DNA of 64,000 bases from Cryptomeria japonica (GCF_030272615.1 NC_081413.1:187144669-187208668), one strand, 5' to 3'; shown: positions 45,895 to 58,530, counted from the stretch's first letter. Notes: generated by a model not told the origin, from the sequence alone. Numbers and translations are program-made.

Positions 45895-45915
45895 TAACCC
45901 CAAATGTACTAGTGA
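45895..45915 (-). other. Possible CACTA-type terminus
   Basis: CCCCAAATGTACTAGTG reads CACTAGTACATTTGGGG on the minus strand, the start expected of a CACTA element, next to the tandem repeats and hairpin that resemble subterminal regions. No matching opposite end was found, so this is tentative. Confidence 0.25.
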
Positions 45916-46559
45916 GTGGCCAGGATGGTTCATGGTACCTTTTCTTTGTTTTTTGTTTGCTAATTGTTCCAATGAAGTTCTGGGGAAAATACTAATGGTG
46001 TCTATGTGGGAAGTTCACTAAGCTACGAGATCCTATGCAAAAATACAAAGTCATGGATCAATATGGCTTATTGACTACAGCGTATACCTCGACCATCAAT
46101 ATGTGAACCAAAATGGAGGGGAATATTCCTTGTCTATAATAGATGTAACTCTCAACCTTGGCTTCCAATATCTCGGTCAAGATCGGAACATATCCTACCA
46201 TTGCATTTCATTTATCCATCAATCCATATCCTTGCATATCATTCATACATAGCTAACCCCCCCCCCTCACCCTCCCTATCTAGGTCATCATCATTGCATA
46301 CTCTGCATCATATTCAATTCCCCAATCAAGTCACATACATTGTAGTTCATCTCTAACATGATAGGCTATGTAGCCTCTACCATCTAGGTCATCTTGTACA
46401 CAACCACAAGTTGTTGTGTCTACCTTTTAAACCCAACTGTCAATTGGTCAACCAATCACATACAATCCAAACAGACAATTACATCAATTGTCTATGTCTC
46501 ATCAGGTAATTTGACTCAGATACCTTGACTTCATCGGGCAATTCAATCAATTATCTAAG
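45916..46559. other. No gene; target region of the LINE
   Basis: Non-coding. Contains a C-run near 46259. The stretch 46440-46560 (TTTGACTCAG, CAATTATCTAAG) and 54266-54370 (TTTGACTCAATTACCCAGAC) look alike, so the LINE seems to interrupt an older repeat. Confidence 0.45.
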
Positions 46560-46689
46560 TCTTTCTTGGGGATGGCAGTCTTTCTGCGGTTGGAGCTGGC
46601 AATCAGACTGGTTTCTAGGCATCATAGGGCACTGAAGGGGACAAGGAGAGAGTCAAATCAGTGGAAGAAAAAGATTCCAAAAATGGGGA

Positions 46690-48027
46690 CCCACATGATA
46701 GAGGTAAGGAAAAAAATGGTCATCACTTTTTGGAGTAAGGCCGCTGGTGAAATCTAGGCTCCTGGAAGTTAAAAATATTTCTGATCCTGTGACTAGGGTT
46801 GTTGCTATCTTTGTTCCGGATAAGATGGTTGATAGCATTGTGTCTGGATTAACTATGACCTTAGTTGGAAGGTTTGGTGGTTTAAGACCTAACATTGATG
46901 TTGTTAGGAGTTTTATAAGGAGGAATGGGTTCTTAAAGGGCAAGTGGAAGTGGCAGCTTTACCTAGGGGTTTCTTTTCCTTTGCCTTTAATTCTGAAGAA
47001 GACATGAATAAAGCTCTATTTGAAGGGCCATGGATGTTCATCAAGTCATCCTTGGCTTTACAGAAATGGGTGCCAATCTTTTCTCTTGACGAGTCTTTTT
47101 TTGTGTTGGCACTTGTGTAGACATGACTCCCTGGCCTCCCGCTGGAGTTCTGGAATGAGGAAGTCTTTAAAGGGATAGCAAGTTCATTTGGAGAACTTCT
47201 CTCAATTGACCCGATGACTGCAGCAAAATCAAGGTTGGTTTTTTGCCCGTTTCTGTGTCAATGTTAATCAAATGATTGATATACCTCAATCTATTGAGAT
47301 TATATCTCAATTGGGGAAATGGACCCAAGTGATTGAATATGAATCTCTTCCATTTGCTTGTTTTCATTGTAAAAAGCTAGGTCATTGGGCGAAATCTTGC
47401 CCGCTCAAGAAGAGTAAGAGTGGTAAGAGTGAAAGCAGTTTGAAGAAGAAATGGCAAACGAAGGGGAAGATAGAAGACCCTACTGCAAGGTGTGTTCCTG
47501 AAAAGGAAGTGATTGAGCTGGAAAATGAGGAAAAAAAGGATAAGAATAGTAATAATGAAAAATCTATTTGTGCATGTTCTAACAATCAAACATAAAGCAT
47601 CAAAGAGGTAGAGCAAAGGATAGATGTACGTGCCCAAAAATCTGAATCAGAGAACCAGAAGGAAGGGCCCAATCTTCAGGAAAGAGTTGATAAGAATTCC
47701 AATGATGATGTTTCTGCCTCATCCAATACTAAAGATAATGGGGGAGACTTCAATGAAGCTCAAGACTATAACATTTCAGATTTTGAGCCTTTTTTTTAAT
47801 TGACCAATGGAAGCTCTAAGCCGATCCAATGCATTTCTCCACCTAATAGTTTGGAAATGGTGGTTTTGGAGGGAAATCTTAGGATTTTCAATTCTAAAGA
47901 AGGTAAACCGAATAATGGAGGACCCAATGGAGGTATTTCAACTAGAAGCAAGAATAAGAAAGTGGCGGATATTGGAAGTCACTGCAAAAAGCAAGGGAGG
48001 CCCTCCCTTAAAAATCAAAGGGAATAA
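46690..48027 (+). pseudogene. LINE ORF1 (DUF4283 + zinc knuckle)
   Basis: Readable parts are SDPVTRVVAIFVPDKMVDS and LVGRFGGLRPNIDVV (46747-46935). After a frameshift come GFFSFAFNSEEDMNKALFEG and GPWMFIKSSLALQKWVP (to about 47080), the usual DUF4283 core of plant LINE ORF1. Then comes LINYMIDIPQ-type sequence and one CCHC knuckle at 47359-47400 (CFHCKKLGHWAKSC). A charged, disordered C-terminal region follows, with stops near 47593 and 47797, ending at 48027. The expected role is binding the LINE RNA. At least two frameshifts and several stops make it non-functional. Confidence 0.8.
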
Positions 48028-48095
48028 GAAAGTTGGAAGAATTATGTTGATGGAACACAGAGCTCCATTGAGTCAGCCCTATCCCCAATTAAAGT

Positions 48096-51000
48096 ATGAA
48101 GATAATTTCATGGAATATAAGTGGGTTGAATGCCCTACATAAGCAGGATGTGTTATGAAATATTATAAGAGATCATAAACCAGATGTTGTCCTTGTTAAG
48201 GAAACTAAGATGAGTAAGGATAAGGTGGAAAGGATTAGAATATTCAAAAATAATGGAGTTATTGGAAGAAGTTCGGAGGGTACTTCTGGAGGAACATCGA
48301 TTTTTTGGAACCAAAATACTATTATAGGGAAGGAAGTCATTACAAATGTTAATAGGACCTTTGTTCTTCTTGAACATATTAAGGATAACTTTGCCTAGGT
48401 TATCACTAATGTCTACGCGCCTAATTCTAAAGCTGGAAGATCTAAATATTGGAGTAGCCTTGATGAAGAAAGACTAAATTTTACTGATAAAAGTTGGATA
48501 ATAATGGGTGACTTCAATACACCTCTCAAAGAGGATGAAAAGATGGGAGGCCTTCCTTTGTAGCTAGAGGGAAGACAAGATCTTATGGATTTTATTAATG
48601 ATCAAGCTCTTATGGATGTGGATCTCCAAGGGATTAATTATACTTGGACCAATCACAGAACTGGGTCAAATCTTATTCAAGTAAGGTTGGATAGAGCCAT
48701 TATTTCTCCTGATTGGATTTCTAAGTATATTTGCTCTTTAGCGTCTATTATTAAGATTGGTTCTGATCATTACCCTATTTCTTTTACTGCTAATTCTTTT
48801 TCTGCTAAGAGAAACTTCCCTTTTAGATTTGAAAAAGCATGGTTATCCCACCCATCGTTGGAAATCTATGTGGCTGATTGGTGGAATTTTGTGGTTGAGG
48901 GAACGACTTTATTCAAAGTTGCTAAAAAACTTACCATAATAATGGCCAAAATCAAAATCTAGAACAAAGAGATTTTTGGTGATATCTTCAAGAGCAAAGC
49001 CCAAATTAAGATTGAAATTAAGGAAGTTCAAGATAAAATTCAAGAGGAAGGGCTTTCAGAGGACTTGAGATTTGTTGAAAATGGGTTGTTGTCTAAATAT
49101 CACACAATTATCTCTAATGAAGAAACTTTTTGGAGACAAAGATCAAGAGCCTTGTATTTGAAGGAAGGTGATATAAACACCAGGTTCTTCCACTTGACAG
49201 CTCTAAAGCATAGGGCAGTTAACAGGATTTCCAGGTTATCTAGTATTAGGGGGATTTTGTCGGATGAAAATGATATAAGAGAGGAAGCTCTGGATTTTTT
49301 CAGCAATCTTTTGGGAGGGGTGGATGATGTGGATTACAGTAATCAAGACCTTCTTGTGTAGGCTATCTCTCCCATATTAAATGAGGAAGACAACAAAAAT
49401 CTCTCTAAGACTCCTCCTAATCAGGAAATCAAAAAGGCGGTGTTTTCTTTTCAAGGAGATAAATCTCCTGGCTAGATGGTTTTCCAATGTTTTTTTTCCA
49501 AATCTTTTGGCATATTGTGGAAACTGATATTTGTAATGGAGTTAAAGAGTTCTTTGGTTCTAGGAGGCTTTTAAAAGAATTAAATGTGACCTTCATAGTT
49601 CTTATTCCAAAGGTTTCTGGAGATGACTCTCTTAATAAGTTCAGACCTATTAGTCTTTGTAATTCTGTTTACAAAATTATGTATAAGGTTCTTACTTCTA
49701 GAATGCTGGAGATTCTTTCTAGGATTATTTCACCTCAACAAAATGGTTTTGTCTCAGGTAGATAGATTTTGGATTCTATTATTTCTGTTCATGAAAATAT
49801 TCACTCTCTAACTGCTGCTAAAAAATAGGGTTTTTTTCTAAAGCTGGATATGTTTAAGGCCTATGATAGAGTGAATTGGCAATTCCTTTTCAGAATTATG
49901 AAAGCTTTTGGGTTTGGGGAAAAAGTGATTCAGATGTGTCCTCAATTGACTGAAACTTCCTCCTCTATTGTTATTGTTAATGAATCCCCTTCCAGTTCCT
50001 TCAAAAGCTCTAGAGGTCTAAGACAGGGGGATCCCATCTCCCCTATCTTGTTTACTATTCTAGCTGAAAGTTTGGGAAGATATATTATCAAAAATGTGGA
50101 AGATGGAAAACTCAAAGGTTTGAAACCTTCATCTTCCAACTTAACCTGTTCTCATGAATAGTTTATTGATGATTCAATTACAATGGGGGAAGCTATTATT
50201 AGGGAAGCAAGAAATATGAAGAATGTAATAGATACTTATAAAACTGCTTCTGGTCAAAAAATTAATTGGGATAAGAGCTCATTGTTCTTCATCAATACTC
50301 CTATTGAAAGACAAATAAGGATTGAGAGAATCCTTGGATGTAAAATTGTCGAGTTTCCTTCAACCTACTTGGGATTCCCTCTTTGTATTAAGCCTTCAGA
50401 GAATTTATGGATGAAGTTGGTTGACAGATTCAACTCTAAATTGGTTGGTTGGAAAGGAGCTATCCTTAGTCAAGCGGGTAAGGTAATGTTGCTTAAAGCT
50501 ACTCTTCAAAATTTGCCTATGTATGCCCTTAGTTTGTTTAAAATCTCTAGAAAGTTTACTAAGGCAATTGAGAGAATTCAAAAAAAGTTTCTTTGGTCGA
50601 GAGTGGAAGACAAAAATAGAATTCCCCTTATTGCCTAGAACAAAATTTGTACTCCTAAGGCTTTTGGGGGTTTGGGTTTAAGGAATATTATGTCCATGAA
50701 TAATGCCTTGTTAGCTAAAAAAATCTAGAGAATGAAAGGGAAGGAAAGAGAATGGAATTTAATCTAGAAAGAGAAATATCATAATATGCAACCTTTAGAG
50801 GAAGAATTTATGGATAACTCATTTTTGGTCGAAGGCTCTACTATCTGGAATGCAGTTCAAACGGCTAAAAGTTGGGTTGCTACTGGAAGAAGGTGGAAAT
50901 TGGGGAATGGAGGAATTATCAGATTCTGGGAAGATAGTTGGCTCTTGGACAAACCTCTAGAGGATATTCCTATCCTTAAGGAATGGAAAGAGTGGTTCAA

Positions 51001-52176
51001 AAATAGGTATGGTGGTTCTGTTAAAGACTATTGGAGAAATGGAAAGTAGATTGAGTTCAGCCAGCAATGTCTAGGATTAAAGTTTCTTGAGATTTTGCTA
51101 TCTTCTAAAAATTTTAGGGACAATGAGGAGGATAGTTTGATTTACAGGGAGACTTCGGATGGAAATCACTATGTGTCTTTGGCGGTGGCTATCCACAACA
51201 AAGTGTTGGAAGAAACTCCTATTTGGGCTAAAGTGTGGATAAAAAAATTAATGCCTAAAGTTAATATCTTCTTTTGGATTTTTATCCAAAACAAGGTGCT
51301 GACTCTTGATAACCTCCAAAAGCATGGATTTGTTTTTCCTAACAGGTGTTCTCTATGTTGCAGGGAAGAGGAGTATGCTTGTCACATCCTCTACCAGTGC
51401 ACTTTCATCCGGGAAATTCGGAAAATTATTTTTTGTAGGTGGAAGTTGAGTTGGGTTTTCCCGAACTCTCTGGGGGAGCTATGGCAACGATGGTACTGTC
51501 CTAATTCCAATTCTAAGAATGTAGAGCTATGGAAAATTACTCTCCCTAATGTCATATGGAATATCTGGAAGGAGTGCAATAATAGGATTTTTAGGGATAA
51601 AAATGATATCCCTGAGGTTGTGGTGGCTAAAATCTATAGAGGAATATTTGAATGTTTAAATGGAACTGATCATGGATTAGCTGCTAAAGAGGACTTTATT
51701 GAAAGGTGGAACCTTTCTAATATCAATCTTGTAAGGATAAGGGTAGGGAAGGTCTTGTATGGTGATTTTCGTCACAGGGATGGATTAAGGCAAACTTTGA
51801 TGGGGCATCTAAGGGGAATCCAGGTAAAGCTAGTTATGGGGGCATTGTTAGGAATTTTGCTGGAAGTTGCCTGGTGGCAGTTGGTGGGCCTCTAGGTAAT
51901 CAAACAAGTCATTATGTTGAAGCATCTACAGCTTTGAATACTTTTATTATTGCTAAAAATTTGAATCATGATAACTTATGGCTGGAGGGAGACTCTCTAA
52001 ATATTATCAAGTGCTTGAAGGGAGAAATTGAGCCATCGTGGTCTATTGAAAATATAATTGTTAAAGCTAAAGAAATTAGAGCTAGCTTTAAAATTATTAT
52101 AACTACTCATGCCTTTAGAGAAAAAAATTTGGTTGCGGATGGTTTGGCAAACCTAGGTGTTATTTTCGAGGCTTAA
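48096..52176 (+). pseudogene. LINE ORF2 (endonuclease-RT-RNase H)
   Basis: Starts MKIISWNISGLNALHKQD at 48096. Endonuclease motifs: SWNISGLN, KETK, GDFNTPL (about 48510) and GSDHYPI (about 48760). RT motifs: KFRPISLCNSVYKIMYK and ISPQQNGFVSGR (49640-49760), KLDMFKAYDRVNW (49845), SRGLRQGDPISPILF (50010) and FIDD (50162). The zf-RVT part is at 51240-51420 (MPKVNIFFWIFIQNKVLTLD, CSLCCREEEYACHILYQC). RNase H starts after a frameshift near 51790 (GASKGNPGKASYGG, LEGDSLNIIKCL, THAFREKNLVADGLANLG). About thirteen in-frame stops are present, mostly TAG where Trp or Gln is expected (e.g. 48397, 48961, 49762, 50636, 50729). Dead, but well recognisable. Confidence 0.93.
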
Positions 52177-52313
52177 AGTATTTGGCACAGGGAAGGTAAT
52201 ATTAATTTTGATATTAAAAATCTTCTTAGAAAGGACAAATTCATGGGAAAAGATGAATCGCACAATCAATCATGATAGTTGTAATGAGTGATCTTTACAT
52301 TTATGGAAAGGTA

Positions 52314-54065
52314 ATGATGACCTGGCAGAATGGCAGAATCTTAATCAAAGATATTAATCTTCCACACACTTTGTGGGTTAACATTTTCAAAATTTTGAGA
52401 GGCGAGTGGAAGGAAGCTCCGAATTTGCAGAAGAACAAAGCTGGTATTGCGAATTTGAAAATGGGAGGGGATCTAAGGAGAGAAGAACTAGATAACATGT
52501 CCAGAAGGAAGGAAATGCCAAAGGTTTGGACTAAGCTGGAAAAAGGGTTTATGACAAATTTTATGGAGAAGCTGGTTGATTATAACAAAGGCAGGGTTAA
52601 TCTTGTAGTTACCAAAATCACTGAAAATTGGAGCAATGGTTCTTTCAAAATTCATGCGGTGAGGTTTAAGTTGGATGCGGAACTCATAGCGACAGTAACA
52701 GGTATGCCCCACTCAAGTCTCAATTTTTTTAGAGATTTGAAAGTTTCTAATAACACGGTTAAGATTTTTCCGCGTAAGGAGAAGGAAAGGGCAAAAATTG
52801 GTAAAGCTACGGGAGGGTATTATGATGCATCCAACATAAAGAAAATTTGGGGCTTTGTGTTGAATGCCATCATGGAAAACATTACTGTGGAAGGTCGGTT
52901 TACTAGGGTCCACACATACCATTTCATGTTGTTGAATCATTTCAGGCACAAGAAAAGGATTCCCTTTCCCTACTACCTCTTCGGGTCGCTATCGAGATCT
53001 CTTAATAAGCATAGTAAGAATCCTTCAACTCCAGTGCTTCATTGTGGCCTCATTTTGCTCATTTATGAGCACTGCAAAATTCTTGCTATCCAGGAAAATA
53101 AGAGTTTGTCAGCGTCTCCAGGAAAGGGTAAGAGAAAGATGGAGGAAGGTGGGCCAAGCAAGGCAGAGTCGATTCAGAACAAAAAGAGCAAAAGTGCTAC
53201 TGGGTTGAAAAATCAAGAGGACAAGGATACTCAAATGGAGATGGAGAATGTTTCAGAAGATATTGGAAAAGACAGTAGTGAGACGGAAACAGAGGAGTCT
53301 GGAGGGGAGGAAAGTTGGAAAGAAGAGGATATGGGGGAAGAGGAAGGAGAAGCTGAGGATGTTTCTGACCAAGATAGTCCTACCCGCAGTGTTAGTTTAG
53401 TCAATGTCGATAACCAGCCAAGGGAGAAGGAGAATGATAAAATTAATGAGGAAAAAGATATGGATCGTGAACAAGAGAAGAATGAGCTCGAGCAGGAGAA
53501 GGACAAGGAGAACCCGAGCAAAGATAAGGAGTTTGTTGGAGAAGGGTTAATTCTGGATAATCTCAAAAATCTCTCTGATGCTAGAATGGGCTTTGACAGG
53601 TGGACTTATGAAGGTATCAAGAACCTTGAAAAAAGTGGGAAGCACTAGGAAGAGGAGAGGAAGAAAGATGAAAGGGATCGGAAGCAAAGGATGAAGGATT
53701 TGGAGGAAAAAGCTAAGAAGATGGAAGCTCAGATTGAGAAGCTAGAGGAAGGTAAAAATGCAATGAAAAACCTATTGGTTATGATCTCGGATATCTTGAC
53801 TATTGTTACAAAGAACTTAGAGGATATCTCTAAGGTCCTTGAGGGATCCAGCACTCCTAAGCCAGTTGTCGACCTTGATATGGATGAAGATGCCATTGAG
53901 ATTGGGACTGCAGAAAGTGCTCTTGGTGGAGCTACAAAGAGAATGAGGGCGAGCATGAAGAAAGTTGTTGTGGCTTCTCCAAAGGAAATCCCTAAACTTA
54001 GGGATAATATTAAAGAATTGTATGGGATTAGCGTAAATTTGGCTAATGCCCTGAAAAACATCTAG
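52314..54065 (+). CDS. LINE third ORF, unknown protein (one internal TAG)
   Basis: It begins about 140 bp after the RNase H stop. The frame is open from 52272; I prefer the ATG pair at 52314/52317 (MMTWQNGRILIKDI), but 52272 is possible. It runs 584 codons to 54065 with a single TAG at 53646-53648. Residues about 1-270 look folded: HAVRFKLDAELIATVTGMP, DLKVSNNTVKIFPR, KIWGFVLNAIMENITVEG, VHTYHFMLLNHFRHKKRIPF and VLHCGLILLIYEHCK. A basic then highly acidic region follows (about 53130-53520). A coiled coil lies after the TAG (53650-53770), then a short C-terminal part (IPKLRDNIKELYGISVNLAN). I do not recognise it as a known LINE protein. The front domain resembles the second ORF of the 6.7-kb LTR element. 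Codon use looks like that of ORF1 and ORF2. Confidence 0.65.
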
Positions 54066-54265
54066 TTGCTCCTTTTCTAGATTTTGTCTGTTTTTGTTGG
54101 TTGTTGCTAGTTCTGTGGGGTTTTTTGTTGGATTTTGATCATTTCTCTGCTAGCTTTTTAGCTATTTGTTCCTTCTTGTCGCTTAATGCTTTTATATCTT
54201 AAGGATCTTTTATAAAGGGTTTCGGGGCCCCTTCAAAACCTGTTTTTACCTTAATCAAAAACAGG
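54066..54265 (+). other. LINE 3' untranslated region
   Basis: T-rich, non-coding, with TTTATAAAGGGTTTCGGGGC and the tail TACCTTAATCAAAAACAG. This marks the 3' end of the LINE. Confidence 0.65.
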
Positions 54266-57200
54266 TCACTTTGACTCAATTACCCAGACTTTATCCTGTT
54301 CGAGGAACCAGCTGACATCAACTATCACACTTTGACTAAAATTGGGGCAATTCAACTAATTTCCCTGGATTGCACCATCATATTGATTAATTGCACATCA
54401 TCACTCAAAGGCATCACAACATTACATTTGCACAATATCTCTTGCATGAGCTAAGGGTACACACTAGCTTATCATTCTCCTTTTTCGCTCACCATTCACT
54501 TTCATCCTATCCTCACCTCCCCCTGCATGAGATGATGAGCTAACCCACTATTGTGAATATGGATATTCCCATCACACTGAGCTTTCTCATCAATCTAACT
54601 TTTCCCATCCATCTAAGATTATCCTAGACTCATGCACATAATCCAAACACCCATACACAATGTGTTAACCAAATCCAAGCAGAGATTTTCTTGACTAGCG
54701 TCTCTCCTAGTCAGCTTAATCTATTGCCTAACATCAATCTATCTTATCATGAGTGCCCATTGGAATGAATCCTTCCCATGACTGGCAACTTATCCAAATC
54801 CATTTTCTACTCTTGGCAAGAAATTTTTGTTGACCACATGATTCATTTGCTTGAATGATCTTTTCACTTTGATTTTATTTTTTGTCCTAGGCCTATACCT
54901 ATTCATGGCTGCCTTGATCTTCCTATATCTTGGTACGTCTGGGTTGGTGTACATTAGGGCATAGTTTTTTTGGTATGTCGTATTTGTGGTTTCTCTTGTA
55001 CGATCCAACAAGTCTCTCATTTACCCATCACGAGTGTTTGTGAACTTGTGTATATTGAGATAACCTATTGTCTGCGAGTATAGTCTATGCATTGGATATT
55101 CATTACATTCTAATTCCTATAATCAGTAATGTCAATAATCCTTTGCAAAATCAAACCTAGGATTACTCTCTACATAATGCATAACAACAATCCCATCCTT
55201 TTCATCACCTTCCATTCAACCCATCCTTTTCATCGCCTTCCATTCAACCCATCCTATCCATAATCATTCCATTGAGCTTATCATATCCCTTTTCACCTCG
55301 AGGCTTCAGTTTATTCACCTTTATTATCCCTCCCTTTTCCCTTTCATTCTCTATTCTAGTCCATTTCAAGAGCACCACCGTGTTCTTAACCCGCATGTCC
55401 TCTCTAGGGGGCATACCATGACTTCCTCAGCATCCTTCCTCAACCCACCAGTGACTGGGGCATCATTCTACTAGTCCCTATCTTTTTCTATCCACTAGAT
55501 TTTGTTCTTGTTTGACATAACATCACTTCATGATGCTATATCAAAGAGGGACAAATGTAGATACAAAAAATTGACTAAATTAATATTTAATTAATTATGT
55601 CTTTATCGCATGGTTAATTTAATTAATCATATTATCCTACCATTACCTTTAAATTAATTAAATTATATTTAATTAAAATCCCCTTTCCACTTCTTCCAGA
55701 TATTGATTTATTTCAATAAATCCAACTCATCTTTATGGAATATTCCATTTTTTGTCCCTAATCCTAATTAGCTAAATTAATCCATCATTACTTAGGCTAA
55801 TTTAGTGATTCCTACAAACCTATCATCTAATCCCCTCATTATCCTAATTAATCCAAAGCCTAACCAATGTTAGTATTTATTCAAATTAAAAATACTACAC
55901 ATCTACCCAAACCCACATGTGACTCCACATGTGACTCACAAGTCCCTTCACATGTCCACATCACCTTTGACCAATGGGTTCTCACACATGTGTGAGGATG
56001 CTCTTCCCCATAGATCCACCCTACTATTTCCCCATTTAGTTCGTATGTCATAAACTCTCTTCCACTAGCCCTTACACCTTTCCATAAGTGTTTCCACTTG
56101 TCACCTCTTGGACTTCCCAACATTTTCCCACACATGTGTGAGCACATTTACCCTTGCACCCACTTCTCCTTGTGACACTTGTCACAAGGCTAATCCTTCA
56201 AGCCTGGGACCACATTCCCTTTCAATCTTAGCCCTTGATCAATCTTCAATCTTGACCATCTATTTCCAAGCCTCCAACTCTATAAAATTGAACCTTTATC
56301 CATCAATCTAGGATCTACTTTTATCACATCATAATGTTGCCCTTTTAGTTGCAGATCCACTTTTTATGCATCCTAAAATCTACTTTTTATCATATCATTA
56401 TGCTACCCTTTTATCCATAAACCATTGCAAACTTATGTTGTCCTCTTAACATTATAAGCATCTCCATAGTACCCTCATCGTGCCCTAATCATCACCCACA
56501 CACACTTAGTTTGTTATGCCAATAGAGAGAATTCCACACTTAATCCTACTCAATCTCCCACTCTCCATTTGATAGCCTCAAAGCAATGTGGTTCATGGAG
56601 ACGAGGAGGACAAGGTAGATCGAAATGGCATAGGGAGAAACATGAGTGAAGTCGTTCTTTATGTTCATGTTTATTATTTATGTTTTTTCATACTTTCTTG
56701 ATATCATACTTCAAATGGTTTTGGTTTGTTTATATATTGACTAACTTGACTTACCATTTTATGCTAATACAAAATGAATACATGAATCTAGTACAATAAT
56801 AATAGTCTTCAATCTTTTCACGAGCCTCCTCGAACATGTTGTGGAAAGAGCCAAACCCAATGGGTGTGAATAGCACTCCACCCAACCATGTGGCACCATA
56901 AATTCCACCCCCCCCACCCCCCTCGGTGCTAGGAGGTACTAGCTAGACCCACAAGGCGGAATAAAAACATACAAGGGTACTATAATGACTCGCAAAAGAA
57001 TAAATGAAGCTATACTCACATGAGACTCATAATATAATCAACAATACAAAAAACACATGAGGCTCACAAAAGAAGAAACAAGACAAATTACACATGAGAC
57101 TCATAACAGTAACATCACAGGAGACACAAAATTAAATCATCCAACTTCTAGAGGCTCAAAACAATTCACGGGAGGTTAACAAAACATAAGTTACTACTAA

Positions 57201-58400
57201 GTAGCAATAGGGAAGACTGTCATCACTAGGTTGTCATGAGTTACCCTGGTAGGTCTTCACTAGGTCTCGGCCCCCATCTTGGGTTACCCTGGTGACCTAT
57301 CCCGACCCCCATCCCCCATACAAACACTAGTGGACCACACCAACCTTTCAAAAGGACAAGATTTGTGGAAGCCATTCCAAGCCTTTCTCAACTTACCTCA
57401 GCCCTATAAAAGCACTTGAGCATAAGAGAGGCAACAAAAATTAATATTTATTAATTTTATCTAGCTACCCACCCAAGTTTATTATTTAATATTATCTCTT
57501 GATTACAAAACTCTCATTGAGTTACCCTATCGACCACTTTGGGTCCCGACCCCCAATGAAAGCCACTCCCCCAAAATTGCACCTAGGAATCCAAGCAACA
57601 CCACAGATTAACCAAAAATATCAAGATGGTGTTTCACCAAAATACCATAGAAAGGCTTGACCCTCTTGCTAGAATAAGATAACATATAGGGAGAATCCAA
57701 GGTAGGCTAGGAAACACCAACTAGCTTCCAAAACATACAAGACTTGAACAAATTTCATCAAAAAGAGGAGCATGACTTAATCAAATACTGAATTCCATAA
57801 ACTCCCTTACTAAGCCTCTGGAAAGCAAACACATATAACCACACATCTAAGTATCCCCACAATGAAAGACAAGAACTAGAAACAAAAGCAAGGTCTCATT
57901 ATGACAATTACAAACAAGTTCACTCATATCCACCAAATAGGCCATAATAACACTTGTACATCAAATAGATCCAAATCAACATTGATTCATAAACATTGTA
58001 ATCCATGCCTTAAAATTATTTTTATTATATTTGATCAAACACATATTAAGTGAAGATTATTTAAGTTCATGAGAAGATCAATAATTCTAAACGGAACTTA
58101 TCCATATGCTTAATTGAATAAATGAAGTAACATTTATACTTTTCCAAAAAATATAACTAATTTCCAAATATATCATTATGCATATAATTATTTGCAAAAA
58201 GAAACTCTATGCTCAAAACTATTAATCTGAAAATATCTAATTTAATCCTTTACTCTATCTTTATCAATACCTAGCTATATTTAACCAAATTGCAACTACA
58301 TTTTTTGATTATACGATCTTATCAAGATAAACCACATATTTCTAATTATGGACATATATAAATATCATATAATCATAATGCATATTCAAATGAATTCACA
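54266..58400. other. 4.1 kb of non-coding repeat debris
   Basis: No ORF with a recognisable domain. 54790-55020 on the minus strand is open (RPRTKNKIKVKRSFKQMNH) but unassigned. Around 55535-55560 a purine tract (AAAGAGGGACAAA) is followed by TGTAGATACAAAAAATTGAC and an AATT-rich stretch; this looks like a polypurine tract plus LTR start of an old Ty3/gypsy element, but I could not place the other end. 57000-57150 has repeated ACACATGAG(A/G)CTCA units. 57230-57560 repeats GGGTTACCCTGG and CCCGACCCCCA blocks. Confidence 0.5.
55192..55260. repeat. 28-bp tandem repeat, about 2.4 copies
   Basis: CCCATCCTTTTCATC(A/G)CCTT plus CCATTCAA at 55192-55219 and 55220-55247, then a partial copy. Confidence 0.9.
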
Positions 58401-58530
58401 TTTATATATTAAATAAATTGATCAAGAAATATATATATATATCAAAATTCACCAAATATAATATTCTGCGTTGGAAATAAAATATCGGCAAACTATAGAA
58501 AAGTTGAGAAGGGGAATGGTAGGAGTTCCA

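Larger units (their letters stand above)
46560..54265 (+). mobile_element. L1-type LINE with three ORFs, decayed
   Basis: Order: ORF1 with DUF4283-like part and a zinc knuckle; ORF2 with endonuclease, reverse transcriptase, zf-RVT and RNase H; then an additional ORF of about 584 codons. The 3' end is non-coding with TTTCGGGGCCCCTT (about 54221) and CCTTAATCAAAAACAG near 54265, typical of plant LINE tails although without a long poly(A). Length about 7.7 kb. The left border is uncertain, and I could not identify a target-site duplication. A coding third ORF after RNase H is not part of the standard plant L1 layout. Confidence 0.85.

Noticed and set aside
56876-56930. C-run as an LTR border like those at 4486 and 10430
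   Set aside because: The flanking bases do not match the LTR ends, and no primer site or TSD is nearby.
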